Shown: positions 19,882 to 27,785 of the stretch, in pieces | Numbering within the stretch: the stretch's first letter is position 1 | How the letters are laid out: each line of letters begins with the position of its first letter | Program-made: the position numbers and the translations under genes | Origin: Nocardia aobensis NBRC 100429 | Lineage (GTDB): Bacteria; Actinomycetota; Actinomycetes; Mycobacteriales; Mycobacteriaceae | Assembly: GCF_000308375.1 (NCBI RefSeq) | Contig: NZ_BAFQ01000139.1 | Location: forward strand, 1-64,000 | Length of the DNA stretch: 64,000 bases | Reading direction: 5' to 3' | Notes under the pieces: generated by a model | The model's database searches: none | What the model saw: only the letters and a program-made list of their open reading frames with translations | What the model was told of the DNA's origin: nothing

Positions 19882-20373
19882 ATGGTTGTCGGAAAGCGCG
19901 GGAGGGCCCCGATCGACAGCCCCGGATTCGAGCTGCCGTTGCTGCTGTTCGCGGGGTTCCGCTCGCTCATCGACGAATTGCACGCCGAATTGGCGCAGCA
20001 CGGACATCCCGACATGCGCCCGGCCCACGGATTCGCGATGCAGGCGATCGGCGTGCAGGGCGCGACGGCCAGCGATATCGGCCGCAAGCTGGGCGTATCC
20101 AAACAGGCGGCGGGTAAGACGGTCGAGCGGCTGACCGCGCTGGGCTATGCCGAACGGGTCGAGGATCCCGAGGACGCCCGGCGCAAGATCGTCCGTCTGA
20201 CCCCGCACGGGATCGACGCACTCCGGCGGTCGGCCGAGATCTTCGAGCGGCTGCGACGCCGCTGGGTCACAGAGCTCGGCGCCCAGCGCGTGCGGGATAT
20301 GGAGTCCGCGTTGCGCACGATGGTCCCGCCGGAATCGTTCCGGCTCGATGTCGCGGGGTGGTTCGGGGGCTGA
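19882..20373 (+). CDS. MarR-family transcriptional regulator
   Basis: A 163-residue winged helix-turn-helix protein. The recognition region is ATASDIGRKLGVSKQAAGKTVERL, followed by the wing YAERVEDPEDARRKIVRLT. Upstream in-frame starts exist (19819, 19849), but ATG 19882 lies exactly seven bases after a -10-like TACTCT with no Shine-Dalgarno, suggesting a leaderless message. It is divergent from the ABC importer and 93 nt upstream of the AhpD-like gene, whose promoter carries a strong palindrome. Either could be its target. Confidence 0.85.
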   Translation: MVVGKRGRAPIDSPGFELPLLLFAGFRSLIDELHAELAQHGHPDMRPAHGFAMQAIGVQGATASDIGRKLGVSKQAAGKTVERLTALGYAERVEDPEDARRKIVRLTPHGIDALRRSAEIFERLRRRWVTELGAQRVRDMESALRTMVPPESFRLDVAGWFGG

Positions 20374-20410
20374 CCAGCTTCACTCCACCGGTCCCAGGCT
20401 TGCCCTATTC

Positions 20411-20449
20411 GACAACCAAGTTTACTGTTTAGACAACTTGGTTGTCTAA
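20411..20449. promoter_or_regulatory. compound operator upstream of the AhpD-like gene
   Basis: A 9-bp perfect palindrome ttagacaac-ttg-gttgtctaa (20429-20449) overlaps a wider inverted repeat, gacaaccaagtt (20411-20422) against aacttggttgtc (20435-20446). This gives three half-sites, consistent with cooperative binding of a MarR or TetR dimer. Confidence 0.6.
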
Positions 20450-20466
20450 CTCGAACGGATCGCCCC

Positions 20467-21027
20467 ATGCATTTCCCCACCCACACCCTTGACTCCGCAC
20501 CCGCCGAAGCCCGTCGCACCATGACCGCGAGCGCCGCACACCTCGGCTACCTCCCGGCCGCGGTGGCGAAGATGGCGACGTCACCCCGACTGCTCGACGG
20601 CTTCATGAAACTCAACGCCCTGTTCGAAGGCGGCACACTCGACGAACTGTCGCGCGAAGTACTGGTCATGACGATGGCCACCCGCAACGAATGCCACCTG
20701 TGCGTCGCCATGCACACCGCGAAGCTGACCGCGATCGGCGCGGACCCGGAACTGATCGCCGCGCTGCGCGAACAGCGCCCTCTCCCCGACCCCCGCCTGG
20801 CCGCGCTCCAGGAGTTCACGCTCACCGTCGTCGACACCGCCGGCGACGTCCCCGACGAGCGCGCGAGCGATTTCCTGTCCCACGGCTACACCCCCGAACA
20901 AGCCCTCGAGGTAGTGCTGGGTATCGGCACCTACACGCTGTCCACACTGGGCAATCGACTCACCGCGGCCCCGCTGGATCCCAGCCTGACCGCATTCGCC
21001 TGGTCGGCGGGACAGCACACGGCATAG
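20467..21027 (+). CDS. carboxymuconolactone decarboxylase / AhpD-like protein
   Basis: A 186-residue helical protein of the CMD family. The AhpD-type redox motif is present (TRNECHLCVAMH, two Cys separated by two residues plus a His), so it may act as a thiol-dependent peroxidase-like enzyme rather than a decarboxylase. The preceding palindrome and MarR gene fit an oxidant- or electrophile-induced unit. Natural substrates are unknown. No strong RBS is seen before ATG 20467. Confidence 0.82.
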   Translation: MHFPTHTLDSAPAEARRTMTASAAHLGYLPAAVAKMATSPRLLDGFMKLNALFEGGTLDELSREVLVMTMATRNECHLCVAMHTAKLTAIGADPELIAALREQRPLPDPRLAALQEFTLTVVDTAGDVPDERASDFLSHGYTPEQALEVVLGIGTYTLSTLGNRLTAAPLDPSLTAFAWSAGQHTA

Positions 21028-21034
21028 ACAACTG

Positions 21035-21090
21035 ATTGCAATCGGCAAGCACCACGGTTAGAGTGCTGAGTAATTGCAAACAGCAAGCAC
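21035..21090. promoter_or_regulatory. promoter with doubled operator for the RibD-like gene
   Basis: Two 18-nt direct repeats, attgcaatcggcaagcac (21035-21052) and attgcaaacagcaagcac (21073-21090), match at 16 of 18 positions. Each contains TTGC-N5-GCAA. The first overlaps a -35 TTGCAA (21036-21041), 17 bp before a -10 TAGAGT (21059-21064); the second lies just past the start point. This is a classic repressor layout. Confidence 0.6.
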
Positions 21091-21108
21091 TCTGTGAGAG
21101 GACCCGCC

Positions 21109-21756
21109 ATGCCCCGTCTCCGCGTCCACAATTTCTCGATCTCGCTGGACGGGTACGTCGCGGGTCCCGACCAAGGTCCCGATCATCCGCTCGGTGTCGG
21201 CGGTGAGCGCCTGCACGAATGGGTTTTCGCGACCCGCTTCGGCCGGCGGATGATCGGCCGAGAGGGCGGCAGCACCGGAATCGACGACGAACACCTCGCC
21301 GCCGGTGAAGCGAATATCGGCGCGACCATCATGGGCCGCAACATGTTCGGGCCCGTGCGCGGGGAATGGCCCGACGATTCCTGGACCGGCTGGTGGGGTT
21401 CCAATCCGCCCTACCACCACCCGGTCTTCGTGCTCACCCACCACCCGCGCCCGGCACTGGAGATGGACGGCGGCACCACCTTCCACTTCGTCGACGACAC
21501 GTCCGAAAACGTTCTGGAACAAGCCTTCTCCGCGGCCGGCGGCAAGGACGTCCGTCTCGGTGGCGGAGCCGCGACCGTCCGCCGCTTCCTCCGCGCCGGC
21601 CTCGTCGACGACCTCCACCTGGCCCTCGTCCCCACCCTTCTCGGCACCGGCGAACGCCTCTACGACGACCTCGGCGACCTCCCCGGCTACACCGTCTCCC
21701 CCGCCCGGCCGGGCGACAACGTCACCCACATTCACCTCACGAAAGTGGCCGGCTGA
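21109..21756 (+). CDS. dihydrofolate reductase / RibD C-terminal-family protein
   Basis: A 215-residue protein of the RibD-C/DHFR fold, NAD(P)H-dependent. Typical segments are VHNFSISLDGYVAGPDQG, ATIMGRNMFGPVRGEW, DVRLGGGAATVRRFLRAGLV (nucleotide-binding glycines), and HLALVPTLLGTGERLY. GAGAGGA precedes ATG 21109. Many stand-alone members are of unknown substrate and are often controlled by small repressors, matching the doubled operator upstream. It is probably not a true DHFR in folate synthesis. Confidence 0.85.
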   Translation: MPRLRVHNFSISLDGYVAGPDQGPDHPLGVGGERLHEWVFATRFGRRMIGREGGSTGIDDEHLAAGEANIGATIMGRNMFGPVRGEWPDDSWTGWWGSNPPYHHPVFVLTHHPRPALEMDGGTTFHFVDDTSENVLEQAFSAAGGKDVRLGGGAATVRRFLRAGLVDDLHLALVPTLLGTGERLYDDLGDLPGYTVSPARPGDNVTHIHLTKVAG

Positions 21757-21809
21757 CCGGACGGCGCGGCACTTGACCTCAACCGCACTCGAGCTCTTAG
21801 CGTGGTGGC

Positions 21810-22226
21810 ATGACTTTCACCGCGGCCGAACACACATATCTGACTTCCCAATCGCTGGGCCGGCTGGCCACCGTGACGGCGGACGGGCGGCCGCAGTTGG
21901 TGCCGGTCGGGTTTCGGGTGAACGAGGACGGCACCATCGATATCGGCGGGCCGAGTCCCAGTGCCCAGCGGTATCGCAATGTGCGAGGTAATCCGAATGT
22001 GAGCCTGGTTGTCGACGATATGACGCCGGACGATCCGGCTGAGGTGAAGCCCGGCTGGGGGCGCGGGGTCGAGATCCGCGGCGTCGGCGAGATCCTCGAT
22101 GTCGATACGCCTCCGGTGGCACCGGACTGGTTCGCGCACACCATTATTCGCATCCATCCGCGGCGGATCCGCAGCTGGCATATCGATCCCGCGAATCCGG
22201 ACGGCGAGGCGCGGGATGTGAGCTGA
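21810..22226 (+). CDS. F420-type PPOX-family protein
   Basis: A 138-residue split-barrel protein with LGRLATVTADGRPQLVPVGF and SAQRYRNVRGNPNVSLVVDD, as in short F420-dependent oxidoreductases/biliverdin-reductase-like proteins of Mycobacterium and Nocardia. The C-terminus RIHPRRIRSWHID resembles the 7614-8114 protein. Cofactor F420 is likely, since fbiD lies in the window, but FMN or haem binding is not excluded. The reaction is unknown. Confidence 0.8.
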   Translation: MTFTAAEHTYLTSQSLGRLATVTADGRPQLVPVGFRVNEDGTIDIGGPSPSAQRYRNVRGNPNVSLVVDDMTPDDPAEVKPGWGRGVEIRGVGEILDVDTPPVAPDWFAHTIIRIHPRRIRSWHIDPANPDGEARDVS

Positions 22227-22317
22227 GTCTCTTCTCAGCCCTGGGCGTATCGCGGCCGTGACGTTCGCGCCGAAATCGGCGAGGGTTGCGGGACAGGCGA
22301 GTTGAAAGGGGCTGGTC

Positions 22318-22593
22318 GTGTTCGCGACTGCCGCATCCGTCCGGGTACGCCGAATCCTGGCGAGGACGGCGATAGCGGGACTGATCCTGATGGGGATGGT
22401 CACCGCGACCGCCGGGCAGAGTTCGGCGCAGGCGCCGACGAGCGAGCCGAGCTCGGTCGGCTGGTACTACCCGGGAGTGACGCCGTTCGATCCGATACCG
22501 CTGGACTACCTGTACGGCTGGAATCCGTGGTATCGGCCGTACTACTCCTGGTATAGGCCGGTTTACCCGCCGGGGTGGTTCGGCAGCAGCTGA
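22318..22593 (+). CDS. small secreted Tyr/Trp/Pro-rich protein with PPGWFGSS tail
   Basis: A 91-residue product from a GTG start behind GAAAGGGG. An N-terminal signal peptide with arginines and the core LARTAIAGLILMGMVTATAG is probably cut near SSAQA. The mature part is about 50 residues, dense in Tyr, Trp and Pro (WYYPGVTPFDP, YRPYYSWYRPVYPPGW), ending PPGWFGSS. The same tail ends the next gene's product. The composition suggests a cell-wall or surface peptide. No family is recognised. Confidence 0.72.
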   Translation: MFATAASVRVRRILARTAIAGLILMGMVTATAGQSSAQAPTSEPSSVGWYYPGVTPFDPIPLDYLYGWNPWYRPYYSWYRPVYPPGWFGSS

Positions 22594-22731
22594 ATCGCAG
22601 GACTCAGGGGTAACCCCGAGTTCCCGTCATCCCCGCGGCCGATTCGGCCCTGAACCTCGTGCCACCACCCGTGACGCGGTGTCCGATTTACGAGAGACTG
22701 CGTTCGGTGTAACTGATTGGAAGGATTCACC

Positions 22732-23079
22732 GTGATTGCCAGAACCGAACATCGCACCAAGCGCACGGCGGCGCGCATCGCCGTCGCCGGCGCCATCGTC
22801 GCAGCGCCGCTTGCCGCACTTGCCATTCCGGCCCAGGCCGATGTGGTGAGCGCCCCGGCGGCCACCGACATCGCACACCCGGGTCACGGGCACGGCCCGT
22901 TCGGCGGCCTCGGCGACTGGGACCGTCGCGGCGACTGGGACCACCGTGGCGATTGGGACCGCCGCGGCGACTGGGACCGTCACCACCACGGCAACGACTG
23001 CAACCCGTGGGACCGGCACGGCAACGGCTGGAACGGTTTCCGCCAGGTCGTTCCTCCGGGCTGGTTCGGCAGCAGCTGA
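22732..23079 (+). CDS. small secreted Gly/Asp/Trp-repeat protein with PPGWFGSS tail
   Basis: A 115-residue product; GTG 22732 follows GGAAGGA by six bases. The signal peptide has the core IAVAGAIVAAPLAALAIPAQA. The mature part is His/Gly-rich (HPGHGHGPFGGL), then four tandem six-residue units GDWDRR / GDWDHR, then a Trp/Asn-rich segment and the tail VVPPGWFGSS. Only the tail is shared with the gene just upstream. Possible metal binding by the His/Asp repeats is inference. Confidence 0.72.
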   Translation: MIARTEHRTKRTAARIAVAGAIVAAPLAALAIPAQADVVSAPAATDIAHPGHGHGPFGGLGDWDRRGDWDHRGDWDRRGDWDRHHHGNDCNPWDRHGNGWNGFRQVVPPGWFGSS

Positions 23080-23129
23080 TCCGACGCTGTTCGCGGCCCG
23101 GTGCCTCCACGGCGCCGGGCCGTTTGTCG

Positions 23130-23903
23130 TCACCGGCCGTTTGCGGCGATCGTCGCCGCCACACCGTCGAGGATCAGGTCCAGGCCGAAGGCGAAGTCCG
23201 AGTCGGGATCTGCCTCGGCGGGCTCGATGGCGTCGAACAGTCCCGAGGCCAGCAGTGCGGCCATATCCGGCAGCCGCTCTGGATCCACCAGCGCACGCAG
23301 ATGACGGCTGTAGTCGTGCAGGGCGCCGGCGGGGTCGAGATCGGCTGCCGCCATGGCGTGTTCGAGTTGGCGGGCGGTGACGAACGCCTCGCGGACGTAC
23401 CCGCTGACCACCATGATGGCCCCGACCTTCGCCGGCCAGTCCAGAGGGGTTTCACGCACTGCGCGCAGCCCCGCGTCCATCCAGGCCACGGTGTTCGGTC
23501 CGCTCGGCGGCCCGGTGATCGGCAGCTGGGTCAGCCACGGGCGGGCTCGATGCACATCGAGTTGCGCGAGTGCCCAGGCGCGCAGCATCGAACGCCATGA
23601 ACCGCTGGGCAATTCGGGTGGGGCACCCATTCCGGCATCGGACATCAGCCCGAGGAGTTCGTCCTTAGATCCGATGTGACGGTAGAGCGACATCGGCGTA
23701 ACGCCCAGCGCGGCAGCAATTTTCGGCAGTGTGGCGGCGGCGAGACCGTCCCGGTCCGCCAGCTCGACCGCCGTCGCGACCACCCGATCGACATCGAGTG
23801 CGGCCGGACGGCCCAGTTTGGCATCCACCGGCAGCCGCCACAGCCGGGCCAGATGGTCGGGCACCTCCCGATCGGTCATCAGCGCGCATCCCGTCGTCGA
23901 CAA
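23130..23903 (-). CDS. TetR-family regulator
   Basis: A 257-residue regulator from TTG 23903, with AAGGA just upstream; an ATG at 23879 would give 249 residues. The helix-turn-helix is TLPKIAAALGVTPMSLYRHIGSKDEL, and the C-terminal domain resembles TetR_C_1-type proteins (tetracycline-repressor-like). Divergent from the membrane gene at 23983. A 6-bp-arm palindrome in the shared 79-bp gap is its likely binding site and that gene its likely target. Confidence 0.87.
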   Translation of the reverse strand: MSTTGCALMTDREVPDHLARLWRLPVDAKLGRPAALDVDRVVATAVELADRDGLAAATLPKIAAALGVTPMSLYRHIGSKDELLGLMSDAGMGAPPELPSGSWRSMLRAWALAQLDVHRARPWLTQLPITGPPSGPNTVAWMDAGLRAVRETPLDWPAKVGAIMVVSGYVREAFVTARQLEHAMAAADLDPAGALHDYSRHLRALVDPERLPDMAALLASGLFDAIEPAEADPDSDFAFGLDLILDGVAATIAANGR

Positions 23904-23935
23904 TTCATCCTTCGGGAGTTTAGTATGGTCGATAT

Positions 23936-23952
23936 AGTATAAGACATATACT
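23936..23952. promoter_or_regulatory. TetR-type palindrome in divergent promoter region
   Basis: agtata-agaca-tatact is a perfect 6-bp-arm palindrome with a 5-bp spacer. It lies in an unusually AT-rich stretch (23930-23956), between the TetR gene and the divergent membrane gene. Confidence 0.55.
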
Positions 23953-23982
23953 TACTATTGCCGCCGATCGGAAGGACGATCC

Positions 23983-24663
23983 GTGCACACCGAAACCCTC
24001 CGCCGCACCGCGGGTATCGCCGCGGTCTGCGGCGCCGCGCTCATGCTCGTCGAACTGCCGCTCTACTTCGTCTACGAAGGACCGCCCCCGGACTGGAACA
24101 TCCTGACCCGCGGCCTGATCGGTCTCGTCGGGCTCATCGGGGCGGTGGTGTTCATGTCGGCCTTCGGTCACCTGGTGAAGGCCGCGGACCGACGCTACGA
24201 ATGGCTCGGTTCACTGGCCTCGACCGCCGGTTTGATGTGGGTTACAGTCGCTTTCGTCTCCATGGGCCTCGAGATCGGCGCGACGATCCAGGCGCCCGAG
24301 CCGATCGATCCCACTGTCACCGTGTCCGGCACCTATGTGCTGTACGGAACGGTCACCCGGCTCCTGACCGCCCTGTTCATGACCACGGCCGCCGTCACGA
24401 TCCTGCCCACGCGGATTCTGCCCGCGTGGGCGGGGCGCTCGGCGGCGGTCCTGGCGGTGGTGAATGTGGCGTTCGCACCGTCGATGTTCTTCGGGAACAC
24501 TCCGGCGAACTTCTACGCGGCGAACGGATGGGGCACTACCGCAACGGTTTCCGGACTCACGATCATCTGGTTGCTCGCGGCGGGAATCGCGCTGCTCACC
24601 TCCGCATCGCCGAGAGCGGTTCCCGGCAGTTCCAGGGCGGTGGCACCACAGTTGATCGACTGA
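23983..24663 (+). CDS. multi-pass membrane protein, function unknown
   Basis: A 226-residue protein from GTG behind GGAAGGA. About six to seven hydrophobic helices are visible, e.g. TAGIAAVCGAALMLVELPLY, a helix around GLIGLVGLIGAVVF, and one around ALFMTTAAVTILPT. The layout resembles DUF4386-type membrane proteins, though this assignment is weak. It is divergent from, and probably controlled by, the TetR gene. A drug- or lipid-related role is possible by analogy with other TetR-membrane pairs but is unsupported. Confidence 0.7.
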   Translation: MHTETLRRTAGIAAVCGAALMLVELPLYFVYEGPPPDWNILTRGLIGLVGLIGAVVFMSAFGHLVKAADRRYEWLGSLASTAGLMWVTVAFVSMGLEIGATIQAPEPIDPTVTVSGTYVLYGTVTRLLTALFMTTAAVTILPTRILPAWAGRSAAVLAVVNVAFAPSMFFGNTPANFYAANGWGTTATVSGLTIIWLLAAGIALLTSASPRAVPGSSRAVAPQLID

Positions 24664-24691
24664 CGAAACCAGCGGCACACCCAGGACGGGT

Positions 24692-25597
24692 CTACATCGA
24701 CCGGAGATAGTCGGCCGCCGCAACACCGATCGTCTGCGCGACGAGCGCGAGGGCCGGTACGTCCAACTTCCACTGCTGCCAGTAGAGCGGCACATCGACC
24801 CACTGCTCCGGCGCGAAATTCCGCAACGCGCCCGTCCGCAGCAGTGGGTCGGCGTGCGGTTCGGGCACCAGCCCCCACCCGAGCCCGGCGACGATGGTGT
24901 CGCGGAACCCTTCCGAGGTGGGCACGTAATGGCGGAGCCGGCTCGCACCCGCCCTGCCCGAGGTGACGGTGCGAACGTAGTGATCCTGCAATTCGTCCCG
25001 GCGATCGAAAACGATGACCGGAGCGTCGGGAAGCGACTGTTCCAGAGGTCCGGCCGCGAAATGACGCTCGACGAATTCCGGACTCGCGACCGGCAGGTAC
25101 CGCGCCAGGCCCAGCAGCCGTGCGGTACATCCGGTCACCGGCTCGGCCAGCGACGTCACCGCCGCCATCACCGTGCCCTCCCGGAGCAGGGTGGCGGTGT
25201 GGGATTCGTCCTCGCGATGCAGGTCGAAACAGAGCGGCGGATCCTGCGGCACCCGTGACAGCGCGGGCAGAAACCAGGTCGCCAGCGAATCGGCGTTGAC
25301 CGCGATGGACAGCGTGGTGGACTCGGAGTCTCCGGCGATCCCCAGCTCTCGTTGCGCCGCCTCCTGCAATGCGGCCAGTTGCCGCGCGAAACGCACCACC
25401 GCCCGGCCGGATTCGGTGGGCCGGACGGGTTTCGTGCGCATCAGCAGGACGCGGCCGGTGCGTTGTTCGAGCGCCTTGATGCGTTGACTCACCGCCGAGG
25501 GCGTCAGATGCATCGCGGCCGCGGCGGCGTCGAATGTGCCTTCGTCCACGACCGCGAGCAGCGTGCGGACCTGATCAACCGGAAGCTCGGACATCAC
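24692..25597 (-). CDS. lysG: LysR-family regulator LysG/ArgP
   Basis: A 301-residue LysR-type protein. The N-terminal helix-turn-helix is TFDAAAAAMHLTPSAVSQRIKAL, typical of the ArgP/LysG subgroup, followed by a substrate-binding domain with TLSIAVNADSLATWFLPAL. LysG in Corynebacterium glutamicum senses lysine, arginine or histidine and activates the divergent exporter gene lysE. The same divergent arrangement, 66 bp apart, is seen here. GTG (25597) and ATG (25594) are both possible starts. Confidence 0.92.
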   Translation of the reverse strand: MMSELPVDQVRTLLAVVDEGTFDAAAAAMHLTPSAVSQRIKALEQRTGRVLLMRTKPVRPTESGRAVVRFARQLAALQEAAQRELGIAGDSESTTLSIAVNADSLATWFLPALSRVPQDPPLCFDLHREDESHTATLLREGTVMAAVTSLAEPVTGCTARLLGLARYLPVASPEFVERHFAAGPLEQSLPDAPVIVFDRRDELQDHYVRTVTSGRAGASRLRHYVPTSEGFRDTIVAGLGWGLVPEPHADPLLRTGALRNFAPEQWVDVPLYWQQWKLDVPALALVAQTIGVAAADYLRSM

Positions 25598-25663
25598 GGT
25601 TGCTAATGATAGTTAAGGAACTTTAGCTGTACTGATTCTGTCAACGCCCATACCGTCGGCGGC

Positions 25664-26287
25664 GTGAACAGCGGTATCTTCTCGGCGGCCCTGGCCGGAT
25701 TCGGTGCCGGCCTATCCCTGATCGTCGCCCTCGGCGCGCAGAACGCCTTCGTCCTGCGCCAAGGCGCACGTAGGCAAGCCGTCGCGGCGGTGGTCGCCAT
25801 CTGCATCGCCTCCGACGCCATACTGATCATGTGCGGTGTCGGCTGGCTCGGCGCACTGGTCAGCGCCTATCCCGCCGCCCTGACCGTCCTCGGACTCGCC
25901 GGCGGCTGCTTCCTGATCGCCTGCGGCGCCGCCGCCGCCCGCCGCGCACTGCGCCCCGCCACCACCGCCCTCGCGACCACCGGCGACGCCACCGCGTCCA
26001 TCCGCACCGCGATCCTGGTCTGCCTGGCGATGACCTGGCTCAACCCGCACGTCTACCTCGACACCGTGCTGCTGCTCGGCTCGGTCGCCGCCGGACACGG
26101 ATCGCTGCGCTGGGCCTTCGGTGTCGGCGCGATGGTCGCGAGCGGAGTGTGGTTCGCCGGGCTGGGATACGGGGCGCGGCTGCTCGCGCCGGTCCTGTCG
26201 CTGCCTGCGGCGTGGCGAGTGCTCGACGTCTTCGTGGCGGCGACGATGTTCGTCCTGGGGGTGGTGCTGATGATGCAACTCGCTTGA
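25664..26287 (+). CDS. lysE: LysE-family basic amino acid exporter
   Basis: A 207-residue membrane protein of the LysE/ArgO family with five to six transmembrane helices. The N-terminus AGFGAGLSLIVALGAQNAFVLRQG and AMTWLNPHVYLDTVLLLGS are diagnostic of the lysine/arginine exporters. It removes excess lysine and arginine using the proton gradient. GTG start. Expected to be activated by LysG bound in the AT-rich 25598-25663 gap. Confidence 0.92.
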   Translation: MNSGIFSAALAGFGAGLSLIVALGAQNAFVLRQGARRQAVAAVVAICIASDAILIMCGVGWLGALVSAYPAALTVLGLAGGCFLIACGAAAARRALRPATTALATTGDATASIRTAILVCLAMTWLNPHVYLDTVLLLGSVAAGHGSLRWAFGVGAMVASGVWFAGLGYGARLLAPVLSLPAAWRVLDVFVAATMFVLGVVLMMQLA

Positions 26288-26622
26288 GGACCGGCCTCGG
26301 GTTCGCCGAGCGGCTCGCCACGTGCGCCGCAGTACGCTCGATACTCGCCGGGCACTCAAGCTTGTCCGCCTCGACTTGGCGAATTGCACTGCGCCACAAT
26401 CTCTTTCGGTCACCCGTTCAGAATCGGTTTCGCAGGCTGACCCCGATCTGTAAGCGGCATGTCAGTTCATGTCGAGATGTCATGCCCCCGAGGCCATGCA
26501 CTGGCGGATACCCAATGATGGGAAGTTGATCGAGGCCCGGACCTCTAGCTTCGGGACGAGACCGCGCCGGTCCCATCCATCATCGAAATCGAACGTCTCC
26601 GCGTTCCTCCAGAGGTTGTTGT
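26288..26622. other. 335-bp intergenic region
   Basis: Between lysE and the DUF1963-like gene. No supported gene, clear promoter or terminator is seen. GC content starts to fall here compared with the left flank, marking the entry into the lower-GC patch. Confidence 0.5.
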
Positions 26623-27495
26623 ATGACTCGCACTACGCCGCCACGTCCGGTCGATCTCGTGGCCGTCTTTCCTGAGCTGGCGCCACTGGCCCGCACCGCG
26701 ACTCGGTTGCACCCCCGTCCGGGAACACCATCGGCGCATGACAGTTCGATCGGGGGGCCACCGTTGTGGCCGGCGAACGAGCCATGGCCGTACTGCCGCG
26801 CTGAGGACCACGATTCGGAACCGGAGTCCGACGGTTCGATTGCGATGGTGCCGGTCGCGCAGTTGTACGTCCGTGACGTGCCCGGTTTGTCTCCGCCCGA
26901 GGGGGCGGACCTGCTGCAAGTGTTGTGGTGCCCCTTCGAGCACGACGACGATGGTATGCCCAAGACCGCACTGTTCTGGCGGTCGGCAGCGGCGATCACC
27001 GACGTTCTGAGGGATCCTCCGGAACCCGCGGAGTACGAGGAAGACCTGGTGCCCGAACCGTGCATGATCCATCCGGAACAAGTGATCGAATACCCGAACT
27101 CAGGGGAGCTCGAGGGGGAGCTTCGGCAACGAGTGGACCAGTGGACCATGGCCCAGATTCCCGGCGTCGAGTTCGGCGGTCTCGAAGGCGACGATCACCC
27201 TTACAACTTCTTGTGTATCGCACCCGGATGGAAGATCGGCGGCTTTGTCAGATGGGGCATGCAAGATCCCTATCCGAATCCTTGCCCCACCTGCGGCACC
27301 CCGACCGAGCCGCTACTGACGATCGCCAGCCGCGAGTGGCGATCCGACATCCACCACTGGATTCCGTACGAGGACCAAGCCGCCAAGGGCGGGCCGAGCA
27401 CGCCGACCCAGATCTGCGTCTCCGACGTCAACGACCAGATCATCCGGATCTGCCCGGTGTCACATGAGCACCCACACATCCAGATGATGCAATAA
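26623..27495 (+). CDS. DUF1963 (YwqG-like) protein
   Basis: A 290-residue soluble acidic protein. Layout follows the DUF1963/YwqG family: an N-terminal GGPPLWPANEPWPYC segment, then VPVAQLYVRDVPGL, and a C-terminal CPTCGTPTEPLLTIASREW with a CxxC pair. The function is unknown; family members are often next to polymorphic-toxin or immunity genes, which may hint at an immunity role but is not shown here. GAGG is seen about 10 bases upstream of the ATG. Confidence 0.7.
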   Translation: MTRTTPPRPVDLVAVFPELAPLARTATRLHPRPGTPSAHDSSIGGPPLWPANEPWPYCRAEDHDSEPESDGSIAMVPVAQLYVRDVPGLSPPEGADLLQVLWCPFEHDDDGMPKTALFWRSAAAITDVLRDPPEPAEYEEDLVPEPCMIHPEQVIEYPNSGELEGELRQRVDQWTMAQIPGVEFGGLEGDDHPYNFLCIAPGWKIGGFVRWGMQDPYPNPCPTCGTPTEPLLTIASREWRSDIHHWIPYEDQAAKGGPSTPTQICVSDVNDQIIRICPVSHEHPHIQMMQ

Positions 27496-27539
27496 CCAAT
27501 TACACGCTGAACGTTCACTTCCACGGCTGCGGTGTCACC

Positions 27540-27560
27540 GTGCTCGGCATTACCGAGCAC
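27540..27560. terminator. terminator-like hairpin downstream of the DUF1963 gene
   Basis: An 8-bp stem gtgctcgg / ccgagcac with a catta loop, 45 nt after the stop codon. Confidence 0.45.
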
Positions 27561-27578
27561 TATGGTTCAGGTCCGGCC

Positions 27579-27733
27579 GTGTTTCACCACCCCACCACCC
27601 CGACGAACTCCTGGCCGCGATACTCACTCGCATCCACCTGCGCGACGAACACGAACGCCGACAACGTGAACGCGAGCAACACCAGCGTTGGTTGCACTCG
27701 CGCTCGCGACCACCCGACACCAGCGCGGCCTGA
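27579..27733 (+). pseudogene. possible frameshifted small gene
   Basis: The frame ending TGA at 27731-27733 reads a gene-like acidic/basic helix (HHPDELLAAILTRIHLRDEH, then RRQREREQHQRWLHSRS) but has no start codon in frame. At 27585-27601 the sequence accacccc is tandemly repeated. Removing one 8-bp copy would join it to GTG 27579 to give a 48-residue protein starting VFHHPDELL. This reading is inference. Confidence 0.3.
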
Positions 27734-27785
27734 CACCCGACCACCGGCCGGGCAGTCCGCCGTGCGCGAATCAGGGCGCTGACGC

